Shown one piece after another: positions 19,967 through 28,070 of a stretch of 46,625 nt of DNA; the first letter of the stretch is position 1, and each line of letters opens with the position of its first letter. Source of the stretch: Nostoc sp. TH1S01. GTDB lineage: Bacteria > Cyanobacteriota > Cyanobacteriia > Cyanobacteriales > Nostocaceae. The notes beneath the pieces were generated by a model. It made no database searches. It was not told the DNA's origin and saw nothing but the letters and a program-made list of their open reading frames with translations. The position numbers were made by a program, and so were the translations under genes. The DNA is taken from contig JAGKSW010000029.1 of assembly GCA_018993265.1 (NCBI GenBank), positions 1-46,625 of the forward strand, written 5' to 3'.

Positions 19967-20078
19967 ATATCGTGTCCGTTATCATTAAAGCAGCAGAGGG
20001 AGCAGAGGAGCAGGGGAGAGGGTTTTAACGTTTCTGCACAGATTGACCGAATCACACCTGATTAACCGGACATGATAT
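19967..20078. mobile_element. MITE-like element with 12-bp ends
   Basis: The ends ATATCGTGTCCG (19967-19978) and CGGACATGATAT (20067-20078) are inverted repeats with one mismatch. The 88-bp interior is non-coding and includes a purine-rich AGCAGAGG-type run. It lies in the gap between the small membrane gene and the exported protein at 20394. The rest of the 19902-20393 gap shows nothing else I can name. Confidence 0.65.
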
Positions 20079-20393
20079 TACTTGTCAAAAATTTCATCAG
20101 GTTGTTAAGTGTCAGAGATTCCTTACATTTGCAACATTCCGTATTAATTGCCAACAGCGTTAGCAATAAACTAGCTACACCGATAACTTGCTATGGTAGT
20201 TTTCGCAGTCAAATGCTTTGGTGATGGCGAAAAGTAATTTTATGCTGTCTAGATTGTGTTCTCAATTTAACTATAAACTGACTATTAATTCTGCAACTTT
20301 TATTCTGCCAACTTGGCTGTTAATCTAGACTGTACCCGGAAGGCAGGTAGAAACAGGGGAATAAGTACTAGTAAATGACCAACAATTTTGCTA

Positions 20394-20972
20394 ATGAGAA
20401 TTTGGACTGCAATAGTTGTACTAACTTCTTCTTGGCTAGTTTCCGGGTTGGTAGCTTCTCAGCCAATCAATGCTACAGTAGCGATCGCCGACGATAAAAT
20501 AGCATCATCTCGGTCAATTTCTCAAGCAAGCAATACTCAAAAGCCGATTGCGATCGACAAAGCTGAGTTTGGGATAGCGAGAGTTGATGCTAGAGGTAAA
20601 GTTAACTTCATCCCTACATTCAGAGTACCACTACAAGAAGGTAGTAAATATGGGTGGCGGATTCAACTCAAGGACTACCAAGGCGAAGTGACATGGCGAG
20701 AAGTCCTACGGTTACCAAAACCCCCAGAAACTTGGGCTACAGACGATGGAGAAAACTTCTCAGTCTCCGCTGACGGTACAGAGTCGGTAATGAGACGCAA
20801 AACTACAGCGAATGATGGTGTGATTGAAAACTATTGGACGATCGCAGCAGGTGATCCTCCTGGGAAACATAAAATACAGGTATACATTGATGACCGTCTG
20901 ATTGCAACTTTCGATTTTGAAGTTTTTCCCATAGACAGAAAAGAGTCATCAGGTAGAAATCGCAGCTTATAG
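20394..20972 (+). CDS. Exported protein, unknown function
   Basis: 192 residues from the ATG at 20394 (a TTG two codons earlier is also in frame). MRIWTAIVVLTSSWLVSGLVAS is a clear signal peptide, so it is periplasmic or surface-exposed. After a Ser-rich linker, about residues 50-188 form a beta-rich domain (FIPTFRVPLQEGSKYGWRIQ, YWTIAAGDPPGKHKIQVYID, LIATFDFEVFP), reminiscent of an immunoglobulin-like fold. No catalytic motif seen and family not recognised. Confidence 0.75.
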   Translation: MRIWTAIVVLTSSWLVSGLVASQPINATVAIADDKIASSRSISQASNTQKPIAIDKAEFGIARVDARGKVNFIPTFRVPLQEGSKYGWRIQLKDYQGEVTWREVLRLPKPPETWATDDGENFSVSADGTESVMRRKTTANDGVIENYWTIAAGDPPGKHKIQVYIDDRLIATFDFEVFPIDRKESSGRNRSL

Positions 20973-21000
20973 CAATCTTTAACTATTGATGAAAAACAAG

Positions 21001-21030
21001 ATACCCGACTTCTTCAAGGAAGTCGGGTAT
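21001..21030. terminator. 12-bp perfect hairpin between convergent genes
   Basis: Stem ATACCCGACTTC / GAAGTCGGGTAT with a 6-nt loop. It lies between the convergent gene at 20394 and hsp20, so it can stop transcription from both sides. It belongs to a hairpin family (core CCCGACTTCTT) that recurs in this window. Confidence 0.6.
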
Positions 21031-21056
21031 ATGATTCAACGCGATTTTTATCTCTG

Positions 21057-21083
21057 TAGAGACGTTGCATTGCAACGCCTCTA
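21057..21083. repeat. Palindromic repeat TAGAGACGTTGCA
   Basis: A 13-bp inverted repeat with one mismatch and a one-base centre, close to the hairpin at 21001, in the gap before the hsp20 stop. This looks like a dispersed cyanobacterial palindrome. Confidence 0.55.
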
Positions 21084-21087
21084 ATTT

Positions 21088-21537
21088 CTAACCAACAGAT
21101 TCTAGATTCAACTTGACGACTTTTTTCTTTTCGTCTTCAGCTTTAGGCAATGTCAGATTCAAAATACCATCTTTATAATCAGCAGTAACGTTAGTATTTT
21201 GAATGCGAGTAGGTAGAGGAATCAAGCGTTGGAATTTGCCATAGTGAAATTCACTCTTGGTAATACCTTTACCTTCTGTCTTGGTTTCAGATTTCCGTTC
21301 ACCGCTGACATAGACAGCTTTTTCGGTCACTTGCACATCTAGGTCTTTGGCTTCTATTCCTGGCACTTCTAGCTTGAGAAGGATAGCTTCTTCAGTTTCT
21401 TGTAATTCAGCTGCCGGAACTTTTGCAAAACTTCTGTCAAGTAAAGTGGATGGTAGCATTTCTTCTGCAAATAAACTGTTAAGTTGTCTTTGGATAGTAT
21501 TAATTTCTAGCCAGGGATTCCAACGTACTAGTGCCAT
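21088..21537 (-). CDS. Small heat-shock protein, Hsp20 family
   Basis: 149 residues, normal for the family (HspA/Hsp17 type). The N-terminal arm starts MALVRWNPWLEINTIQRQLN. The alpha-crystallin domain spans about 38-140 and has the hallmark GIL motif in DYKDGILNLTLPKAE. An ATP-independent chaperone that holds unfolded proteins and, in cyanobacteria, also protects membranes. A GAGG Shine-Dalgarno precedes the ATG. No CIRCE element is visible upstream, so HrcA control is not supported here. Confidence 0.95.
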   Translation of the reverse strand: MALVRWNPWLEINTIQRQLNSLFAEEMLPSTLLDRSFAKVPAAELQETEEAILLKLEVPGIEAKDLDVQVTEKAVYVSGERKSETKTEGKGITKSEFHYGKFQRLIPLPTRIQNTNVTADYKDGILNLTLPKAEDEKKKVVKLNLESVG

Positions 21538-21995
21538 GCTTCTACCTCAGTTAATTTCTAGTTTTGTGTAGTTGATTTAGGTTTAAATCTTTTGCTTTGT
21601 TTTTATAGTATTCATAAACTGTAAGGGTGTAAATTCGGTTTTTATCACCATTTTATCCATGATTGCCGAACGTTAATATTAGTAGGGCAAACCCCCATGA
21701 TATAGGTGTGGTAAACTGAATATATAGGCATCTAATTTGATTACAAAAAATACTTATTTAAACAGAAACCGGGGAACAGAGAACAGCCAGAAATATAGTT
21801 ATAAGCATACTGATTTTTAAAAAAATTGAATAAGTTGGTTATACGATTCATACAAGTTTTGCAAATTTACATTTAAAATGATAAATGTTGCCTAAATAGC
21901 AGAATTTTTCAATTTGTTAAATATAAAATATTTATTCATTCAGCTTGATTGTAAAAAGCATATTTTTATCATTTATTGGAAATAAATTAATAACT
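21538..21995. other. Divergent intergenic region (hsp20 / SMR)
   Basis: 458 bp, AT-rich. It must carry the hsp20 and SMR promoters. I see no RNA gene, clear operator or repeat other than A/T runs. Confidence 0.5.
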
Positions 21996-22316
21996 ATGGT
22001 CAGTAGTTGGATTTATCTTATTGCAGCAATATTGTTTGAAGTCGCTGGTACAACTTCCATGAAATTGTCTGAGGGATTTACGAGAATTATTCCCTCAGTA
22101 TTAATTTTTGTCTGTTATGGAATATGTTTTAGTTTTTTGACTTTAGCTCTCAAAAAAATTGAAGTTAGTATTGCTTATTCGGTGTGGTCAGGTTTAGGAA
22201 CAACTGTAATCGCTACTATTGGTGTAATTTGGTTTCGGGAATCTATGTCTGTTGTTAAATTTTTATCGATAGCTTTAATTATTATTGGTGTAATTGGAGT
22301 AAATTCTGCTAAATAA
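21996..22316 (+). CDS. Small multidrug resistance (SMR) family transporter
   Basis: 106 residues from the ATG at 21996, the usual SMR length; a longer frame from 21945 adds residues not found in the family. Four transmembrane helices. TM1 has the essential glutamate in IAAILFEVAGTTSMKLSEGF; TM3 has SIAYSVWSGLGT, and the C-terminal helix IGVIGVNSA. A homodimeric or heterodimeric proton-coupled exporter of small cationic compounds in the inner membrane. Substrate unknown; only one SMR gene is here, so a homodimer or a partner elsewhere is possible. Confidence 0.93.
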   Translation: MVSSWIYLIAAILFEVAGTTSMKLSEGFTRIIPSVLIFVCYGICFSFLTLALKKIEVSIAYSVWSGLGTTVIATIGVIWFRESMSVVKFLSIALIIIGVIGVNSAK

Positions 22317-22347
22317 AAAAAGTCCTCGTCCATTGAGATGAACGAGG
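22315..22347 (-). terminator. Intrinsic terminator on the minus strand
   Basis: On the minus strand, CCTCGTTCAT pairs with ATGGACGAGG (10 bp with one T-G pair, CTCA loop) and is followed by GAC then seven T. On the plus strand the same stem has a C/A mismatch and no T-run, so it acts for minus-strand transcripts. It overlaps the SMR stop codon. Confidence 0.75.
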
Positions 22348-22417
22348 TCAGGATAGGAGTATCAACAAGGACTTCCTGTTATGTTTGTCCTTTTCGAGGT
22401 AGAGAAGTTTGATTTTG
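22317..22417 (-). ncRNA. Candidate ~100-nt small RNA
   Basis: A strong minus-strand terminator (22315-22347) ends a stretch with no gene. A possible -10 box TATTGT sits at 22424-22429 (minus strand), about 100 nt upstream. This gives a transcript of about 22417 to 22317. Inside it, AAGTCCT can pair with AGGACTT near the 3-prime end. The alternative is that the terminator only closes read-through of hppD, whose stop is 300 bp upstream on the same strand. No RNA family recognised. Confidence 0.4.
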
Positions 22418-22652
22418 ATCGCTACAATAAAAACAGCAGCAATCTCTCAAAAGAGTAAGCAAAATAAGCGACCAACCTAAATCCGTCCGTTGTTAATGCT
22501 TTAGCATGTATAGTGTAGTAAACGTTGGCTCATCAAGCCCGCAAGTTATTTCCCATTTATAATTTAGCAGTTATGCCCAGGTAGATGTAGCCAAATTGGC
22601 AGGTTTTTTGGCTGCCAAATTTCTCCCAATTTAACTCGGATTTAATCTTACT

Positions 22653-23675
22653 TTATTGCAAAGTTCCGCGTTTTATTTGTTCGCTTTCAATTGCTTCAAA
22701 TAAAGCCCGAAAATTACCTTCACCAAAACCTTGTGCTTGAAAACGCCGTTCTATAAACTCAAAGAAAAATGTCGGCTGTCCAAAAATAGGTTGGGTAAAA
22801 ATTTGTAGCAATAGTGCATTTTGAGTATTTGCTTGCCAGTCTACTAAAATTTCTTGTTGGGCGATCGCTTCTAATTCTAAGGGTGATAAGGGAAACTCTG
22901 TCCGCTTTTTTAGCTGGGAGTAGTAAGTCTGGGGAACGGACAATAAAGATAAACCACGGCTACGAAGTTGCGCGATCGCACTAATCAAGTTTGATGTTCG
23001 CAAGGCGATGTGTTGAATACCTGCACCGCGGTTCACATCCAAAAATTCTTGAATTTGCGAATTACTAGAAGCTGGTTCATTAATTGGTAATTGTACACTG
23101 CCATTGCGGGAAACTAGCACTTGGCTGTACAACCCAGAGCGATCGGTTTTAATTTTAAATGCTTGTTGTGGTTGCAAATCTAAGACATTTTTGTACCAAG
23201 CCACAGCACGCTCTAACTCACCGACTGGTACATTTAAAACTAGATGATCAATAGCGGTAAACATGGGGCGATCGCGTGCTTCCCACTTCACACTGGCTGA
23301 TTTTTCCATCAAAGTATGAGTCATTCCACCCCACGCCGCAATTTTACCGCACCTATAGCCAGAATATTGTTGAATGGGTTCTAAGATTGTAGCTCCCTGT
23401 GCTGCTGCTTGAGCGATCGCTGCTTCCACATCTGGCACAGTAAAAGCAATATCAGCTACCCCAGGCGGATGTTGGCGCAAAAACTCCGCTACCGGACTTG
23501 TAGGCAATAATGGGGAAGATAGCAAAAAACACACAGCGCCACTTTGCACCATTTCGGTATGAGTGTGTTCTGAACTTATCCCCCTATTAACTGCCGTAAA
23601 TCCCAGATAGTATAAGAACCAATCCCGCCAAGCTGTGGCATCTTCTACATAGAAATGAACGCGAGCAATTTCCAT
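22653..23675 (-). CDS. hppD: 4-Hydroxyphenylpyruvate dioxygenase
   Basis: 340 residues. It converts 4-hydroxyphenylpyruvate to homogentisate with Fe(II) and O2, the entry to tocopherol in cyanobacteria. Two vicinal-oxygen-chelate domains; the C-terminal one carries the iron ligands His144 (IDHLVLNV), His222 (IQHIALR) and Glu306 (FFFEFIERR). The tail GFGEGNFRALFEAIE is the conserved C-terminal helix closing the active site. Start ATG 23675 gives MEIARVHFYVED, as expected. No tocopherol partner gene is adjacent. A perfect palindrome lies 83 bp upstream (see 23758). Confidence 0.94.
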   Translation of the reverse strand: MEIARVHFYVEDATAWRDWFLYYLGFTAVNRGISSEHTHTEMVQSGAVCFLLSSPLLPTSPVAEFLRQHPPGVADIAFTVPDVEAAIAQAAAQGATILEPIQQYSGYRCGKIAAWGGMTHTLMEKSASVKWEARDRPMFTAIDHLVLNVPVGELERAVAWYKNVLDLQPQQAFKIKTDRSGLYSQVLVSRNGSVQLPINEPASSNSQIQEFLDVNRGAGIQHIALRTSNLISAIAQLRSRGLSLLSVPQTYYSQLKKRTEFPLSPLELEAIAQQEILVDWQANTQNALLLQIFTQPIFGQPTFFFEFIERRFQAQGFGEGNFRALFEAIESEQIKRGTLQ

Positions 23676-23757
23676 AAATCCTGAAAATCTAGCATGAGAG
23701 CTTATCTATGTGTAAATTCTGCCTTTTTTGCTAGATTATCAAGTCCTTCCTAAGCAA

Positions 23758-23784
23758 TAATTATGTAAGCATCTTACATAATTA
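23758..23784. promoter_or_regulatory. Perfect 12-bp palindrome upstream of hppD
   Basis: TAATTATGTAAG (23758-23769), 3-bp centre, CTTACATAATTA (23773-23784). No mismatch and no T-run, so an operator is as likely as a terminator. It contains GTA-N7-TAC, one base short of the NtcA consensus spacing (N8), so I do not call it an NtcA site. Confidence 0.5.
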
Positions 23785-23910
23785 CACCCAAATAATCAAG
23801 AGCTTGCATATAGGACTTATAATTTGATTTCTGAAAAAAATCTCTACACCCAAAAACTACTCCCTGCCTCGACCGATAATTTAGAAATCAAATAATCATA
23901 CTATAAAAGG

Positions 23911-25002
23911 TTATTTAACTGCTATTTGCCATCCTTTTGGAACTTGCTTCAATTGAAAAGAACTACATGATTGCAGAAATTTAATAAAATTGCCACTCAA
24001 TTGCAAGCTTTTAATTTGTGCTGTAATAGGTTTACCATATTGCTGTTGAAACTCAGTACCTAAAAAGCCAATGTTAATATAGCTTCCAGGCGAGGTGCTA
24101 GTTAATTTATGAATAATATTTTTGAGTGCTTGTTCTAAATCTACTTTGCTAGTAATACTTGCTGATGGAGGTTGAACAACACTTTTAATAGCATCATCTT
24201 TATCAGCAGCAATTTCAAATAACGTGATATATACTGCTGCATCTGGCTCAACTTGATGAAGTACAAATTCCGCCGGATAGTTAACAAATATTTCTCTGGC
24301 TTTCTTACCTGGTAAGTGTTTAGCAGCTACCTGCGTAATACTTATTTTATACTTGTTTTTATAGTTTTGCGAGATAGTAGCTAACTTAATCCAATAACTA
24401 TGAGTGCGTTTTTGTTCAGTTTTAATTAACTCTTTAATTTGTTGAATAAATTGGGCGATCGCTGGGATTTCTGGTATATTAGTATTTTGTCTTACCAGTT
24501 GACCTGTGGAACTATTTAATACTGTAATATCTTCACTTTGTTGACTTACTTGATATACTATTAAGCCATGTTGCCGTAGATGGATGCACAGATTAGTCAT
24601 CACTTTATCAGAAGAACAAACTAAAACTTCTTTAGCTTTTGGGTATCTTTCTTGAATCGATGAACCAAAAGTAATCATTTTTCCATCAGCATTATCTTTA
24701 CCTACGGGAACATGAATTAAATCATAACCACGTCCATGCAACTCTACATCTAGTTTGCCCATGCTACACCAATTGGCAAAAGCAATTTTAATTTGAATTG
24801 GACAAGTACAAACTGTTGTTAAAAACTTTTCAGTTTCAGAGTTGATTTGTAAGTTTTCCGCATCTAATAATAAAACTGCTATCTCGGTTTGATTACTAGA
24901 GGACGAACAGACAAACGTTTGTTCTGCTTCTGATGGCAGAATTTGGGTGATACTACCTGAGCCATTTAACTCAGTTGTTTTAGCATAGCTCATAAATTCC
25001 AT
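23911..25002 (-). CDS. NYN-domain putative ribonuclease with LOTUS/OST-HTH modules
   Basis: 363 residues. The N-terminal NYN (PIN-like) nuclease fold at about 40-160 has AVLLLDAENL (Asp48), DNADGKM (Asp106) and CSSDKVMTNLCIHLRQHG (Asp132), the pattern of acidic residues of the metal site. A LOTUS/OST-HTH-like module follows at about 170-265 (PAIAQFIQQIKELI, ISITQVAAKHLPG). A second such module is at about 285-363 (YINIGFLGTEFQQQYGK, NFIKFLQSCSSFQL). This NYN plus OST-HTH arrangement is known in bacteria and is thought to bind or cut RNA; the target is unknown. An in-frame ATG at 24993 (MSYAK) has a GGA spaced for translation and may be the true start. Confidence 0.85.
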   Translation of the reverse strand: MEFMSYAKTTELNGSGSITQILPSEAEQTFVCSSSSNQTEIAVLLLDAENLQINSETEKFLTTVCTCPIQIKIAFANWCSMGKLDVELHGRGYDLIHVPVGKDNADGKMITFGSSIQERYPKAKEVLVCSSDKVMTNLCIHLRQHGLIVYQVSQQSEDITVLNSSTGQLVRQNTNIPEIPAIAQFIQQIKELIKTEQKRTHSYWIKLATISQNYKNKYKISITQVAAKHLPGKKAREIFVNYPAEFVLHQVEPDAAVYITLFEIAADKDDAIKSVVQPPSASITSKVDLEQALKNIIHKLTSTSPGSYINIGFLGTEFQQQYGKPITAQIKSLQLSGNFIKFLQSCSSFQLKQVPKGWQIAVK

Positions 25003-25225
25003 AGGTAATTTAGCTTAGATTATTAAGTTATGATCCAAGCCAGGAAATTACCCATGTTATATCTGTGTAATAAACTATATGATAACCGTAAATTTCCTTA
25101 TATCCCCAAATTTTCAAAGAAGTCGGGAATCTGAAAATCAGCAATTTTGATCAAGAGTAAATATATGACTGATATTAGATTTTAGAAAACACAGTACACA
25201 AAAAATATTCTTTCCTCAGATTGAT

Positions 25226-25253
25226 TTCATACTTCATACTTCATAATTCAGAC
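25226..25253. repeat. 7-bp tandem array, TTCATAC unit
   Basis: Four units (TTCATAC, TTCATAC, TTCATAA, TTCAGAC) next to the stop of the PstB-like gene. It is the same family, in reverse, as the TGAAGTA array at 44598. Confidence 0.75.
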
Positions 25254-25260
25254 TTTTTAT

Positions 25261-26070
25261 CTAGCCTCTATTCTCATATTTCCCACCACCAAGACGGGCT
25301 AACACATATTCACGCGTGCGAACATCAAGGGCGTTAGAAAAAATCTTTTTTGTGAGTCCAAATTCTACCATTTGCCCAATACGATTTTCATTTGTGGTAA
25401 AAAAAGCTGTGAAATCAGATATGCGTGTGACTTGCTGTAAATTATGGCTAATAATTACCATTGTTAATTCCGCTCGCAAACGCAAACTCTGAATTAATCC
25501 TTCCACTTTTGTCGCAGCTACAGGATCAAGCCCAAAACAAGGTTCATCCATCAGAATAACTTTCGGTTTGACTGCTAAAGCACGCGCTATACAAAGTCGC
25601 TGTTGTTGACCGCCAGAAAGTTCTAAAGCAGATTTATGCAGCTTATTTTTGACTTCATCCCAAAGATCAGCATCTTTAATAGCAGATTCAACAATTTGGT
25701 CTAATTCTACCTTCGGTCGCCATCCGAGTATTTTGACTCCATAAGCGACATTATCATAAACGCTCATAGGAAATAAATTTGGCTTAGGCAGCACCATGCT
25801 GACTTGGCGGCGTAACCGATTTAAATTGACTCGACGTTCATAAATATTTTGATTGTAAAATTCTACTTTTCCTTCAACGCGAACTTCAGCTTCTAATTCA
25901 TTCATTCGATTGAGGCATTTAATAAAAGTAGACTTACCACAACCACTAGGGCCAATAATTGCTGTGACTTTATCCTGGAAAATATCCATAGATACGCCCT
26001 CCAGGATTTTTTGAGTGTTGTAGTAAAGACTGAGATTTTTAACTTTGATTGCTGGAATTAGTTTATTCAT
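25261..26070 (-). CDS. PstB-like ATPase paralogue with altered Q-loop
   Basis: 269 residues from the ATG at 26070 (a TTG at 26076 is also open). Overall a PstB-type phosphate ABC ATPase: Walker A GPSGCGKST, signature [15 protein letters not shown], Walker B VILMDEP with the catalytic Glu, and switch His in IISHNLQQ. Two oddities. The Q-loop, usually MVFQ(R/K)PNPF, reads MVLPKPNLF, so Pro replaces the conserved Gln. The D-loop region reads DEPCFGLDP instead of DEPTSALDP. It is encoded opposite to and 956 bp from the normal pst operon, which has its own PstB with Gln105. I recall similar variants in other cyanobacteria, so it is likely a maintained paralogue, not decay. Confidence 0.88.
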   Translation of the reverse strand: MNKLIPAIKVKNLSLYYNTQKILEGVSMDIFQDKVTAIIGPSGCGKSTFIKCLNRMNELEAEVRVEGKVEFYNQNIYERRVNLNRLRRQVSMVLPKPNLFPMSVYDNVAYGVKILGWRPKVELDQIVESAIKDADLWDEVKNKLHKSALELSGGQQQRLCIARALAVKPKVILMDEPCFGLDPVAATKVEGLIQSLRLRAELTMVIISHNLQQVTRISDFTAFFTTNENRIGQMVEFGLTKKIFSNALDVRTREYVLARLGGGKYENRG

Positions 26071-26348
26071 GCCCAAAAATTTTAAGTATATATATGTTGA
26101 CTAAACGCAATCATGAAAATCCGTAGCTCTGTATTACTACACTGGTTTCAAAACTGAAAATTAATGTTAGGCAATTTGTCTATACAGCAAATATACTGAT
26201 ATTAGATACCTGTATACTTTTTAAGTAAAAAATTGTTCCTTTTCTCAAGATTAACTGTAAAATATGCTACCATAAATTCCTATTATTGTTCAGGTTGTTA
26301 TTACTAAATTTAAGGATTTTTTGAGATTAATTTTCAGACATTGCTCTC

Positions 26349-26386
26349 AATCAACAACATTTAGACCTGTTGATTAATCTCTTTTT
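26349..26386 (+). terminator. Possible intrinsic terminator (orphan)
   Basis: AATCAACA pairs with TGTTGATT (8 bp, 11-nt loop), followed by a few bases and six T (26381-26386 region). No gene precedes it on the plus strand for 280 bp, so it would close an unseen short transcript, or be chance in AT-rich DNA. Confidence 0.35.
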
Positions 26387-26877
26387 TATAAAATAAAATT
26401 GTTTTTTAAAATTTGAATAAACTTGTTACAGCGTTTTATTATAATCTTAATAAATTATGTATTCGTAGTAACTTGCCTAGAAATATCAAGGTGCGATCGC
26501 TCCAACCTAGAGACTGAAATATAAATAATCCAAATCTGTACCAAAATACACAAACAAGCCCAATTTAGCTTTTCTTATAGCTCCAGAGTGAAATAAAGTT
26601 CACTCTAAAATTCTCATAATTATGCTTATTTTCGCTTTTTGAATGAAAGACCATACCCTAACTTAACCACACACTACAACAAAGAAAAAATAAGAGTATT
26701 AATTTATTACTAGATTTTAATAATACCGGAATAATTTATTTTTCCACATTTGAATTAATACAAAGTTCCTAAAAATATAATTGATTTAGCAAAAATCAAG
26801 TTAATAATCCATCTCTGGAACAAGACTTAAATTGAGTGACGCTTACCCGCATCATCATAATCAAATATACGTCAAAG

Positions 26878-26915
26878 CTTAACTATTTTATAACCACTAA
26901 TTAATTTTTTAATTA
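26878..26915 (+). promoter_or_regulatory. Candidate Pho box (SphR/PhoB-like sites)
   Basis: The cyanobacterial SphR repeat is commonly given as YTTAAYYW. Here CTTAACTA (26878), TATAACCA (26889) and ATTAATTT (26900) occur at exact 11-bp spacing, matching 8/8, 7/8 and 7/8. TTTAATTA (26908) matches 8/8 but is off phase. The position upstream of pstS fits control by phosphate starvation. Confidence 0.55.
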
Positions 26916-27026
26916 CCTCAGTCTGTCACTTTTTTTACAGTGATAGATAAAGTGTTGACCAGTTATTAACCTGATCATTTTAGACCTTTGGCATCACAAA
27001 GCATCAGACAAAAGAGGAGCGTTGTT

Positions 27027-28037
27027 GTGAATCAAATTAGCTTGAAGCTGAATAGCTGGACAGTAGTTGGTGGAATTTCTGTGATAGCCACTACTTTGGG
27101 TTTATCAATGTCTGCGGTGCAATCCCAAAGTGTGAAAACGATTGCAATTGATGGTTCTAGTACTGTTTTTCCCATCACTGAAGCAGTAGCAGAAGAATTT
27201 CAAAAATCTCAAGGCGGTAGAGTTCGGGTAACAGTTGGTGTTTCCGGTACTGGTGGTGGGTTCAAAAAATTCTGTCGGGGTGAGACAGATATCTCCGGCG
27301 CTTCTCGTCCCATCCTGCAAAAAGAAATCGAAGCTTGTAAAGCGGCTGGTATTCGCTACATGGAGCTACCAGTAGCTTATGATGCCATCACAGTAGTAGT
27401 TAATCCGCAAAATACTTGGGCGAAGAATTTGTCTGTAGCCGAACTCAAAAAAATGTGGGAACCAGGCGCACAAGGCAAAGTTAATAATTGGAGTCAAATT
27501 CGCAAAGGTTTTCCTAATGCGTCTTTAAAATTGTTTGGCCCTGGTGCTAATTCAGGAACCTTTGACTACTTTACAGAAGCTATTGTAGGCAAAGCGAAAT
27601 CTAGCCGTGGTGACTTTACAGCCAGTGAAGACGACAACGTACTTGTACAAGGTGTTTCCCGCGATAAAAACGCCATTGGCTACTTTGGTTACGCCTACTA
27701 TGCAGAAAACCAAAAAAGGTTAAAAGCAGTATCAGTCAATGGTGTATTACCATCGCCAACTACCGTGAAAAATGGTAGTTACTCTCCTTTATCTCGTCCT
27801 CTGTTTATTTATGTCAGTTCCAAGTCGGTGGATAAGCCAGAGGTGAAACAGTTTGTGCAATTCTATTTACGGAATGGGGCTAAATTCGCCCAAGAAACAA
27901 GATATGTATCATTGCCGGCTTCCGCCTACACCACAGCCCAAAGCCATTTTAATAAGAAAAGATTTGGGACTGTTTTTGGCGGTAAAGAAGCAGTCGGGTT
28001 GAAAATTGACGAACTGCTGCGTCGAGAAGCTCAATAA
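27027..28037 (+). CDS. pstS: Phosphate-binding protein of the Pst transporter
   Basis: 336 residues from a GTG start at 27027. An AGAGGAG Shine-Dalgarno at 27013-27019 sits 7 nt before it, whereas the upstream in-frame TTG at 26988 has none. The signal sequence is [19 protein letters not shown]. The mature part has [18 protein letters not shown] (phosphate-binding loop), [26 protein letters not shown] and [18 protein letters not shown], the PstS signatures contacting the anion. Periplasmic, feeding phosphate to PstC-PstA. First gene of pstS-pstC-pstA-pstB, and presumably Pho-regulated. Confidence 0.95.
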   Translation: MNQISLKLNSWTVVGGISVIATTLGLSMSAVQSQSVKTIAIDGSSTVFPITEAVAEEFQKSQGGRVRVTVGVSGTGGGFKKFCRGETDISGASRPILQKEIEACKAAGIRYMELPVAYDAITVVVNPQNTWAKNLSVAELKKMWEPGAQGKVNNWSQIRKGFPNASLKLFGPGANSGTFDYFTEAIVGKAKSSRGDFTASEDDNVLVQGVSRDKNAIGYFGYAYYAENQKRLKAVSVNGVLPSPTTVKNGSYSPLSRPLFIYVSSKSVDKPEVKQFVQFYLRNGAKFAQETRYVSLPASAYTTAQSHFNKKRFGTVFGGKEAVGLKIDELLRREAQ

Positions 28038-28070
28038 ATCAGCTTGTTTGGATTTTTTATAAGTTTCATC

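Larger units (their letters stand above)
26071..27026. other. Long AT-rich divergent region before pstS
   Basis: 956 bp between the PstB paralogue and pstS. It contains a terminator-like hairpin (26349-26386) and Pho-box-like repeats (26878-26915), listed separately, and one isolated perfect CTTAACCA at 26662-26669. No coding region seen. Confidence 0.55.

Noticed and set aside
19777-20028. 83-codon frame on the plus strand
   Set aside because: It overlaps the small membrane gene, which has a strong Shine-Dalgarno site, and ends in repeat DNA.
21538-21700. CIRCE operator for hsp20
   Set aside because: The TTAGCACTC/GAGTGCTAA inverted repeat is not present upstream of the gene.
23758-23784. 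NtcA site upstream of hppD
   Set aside because: GTA and TAC are present but separated by seven, not eight, bases; the palindrome is reported without a named regulator.
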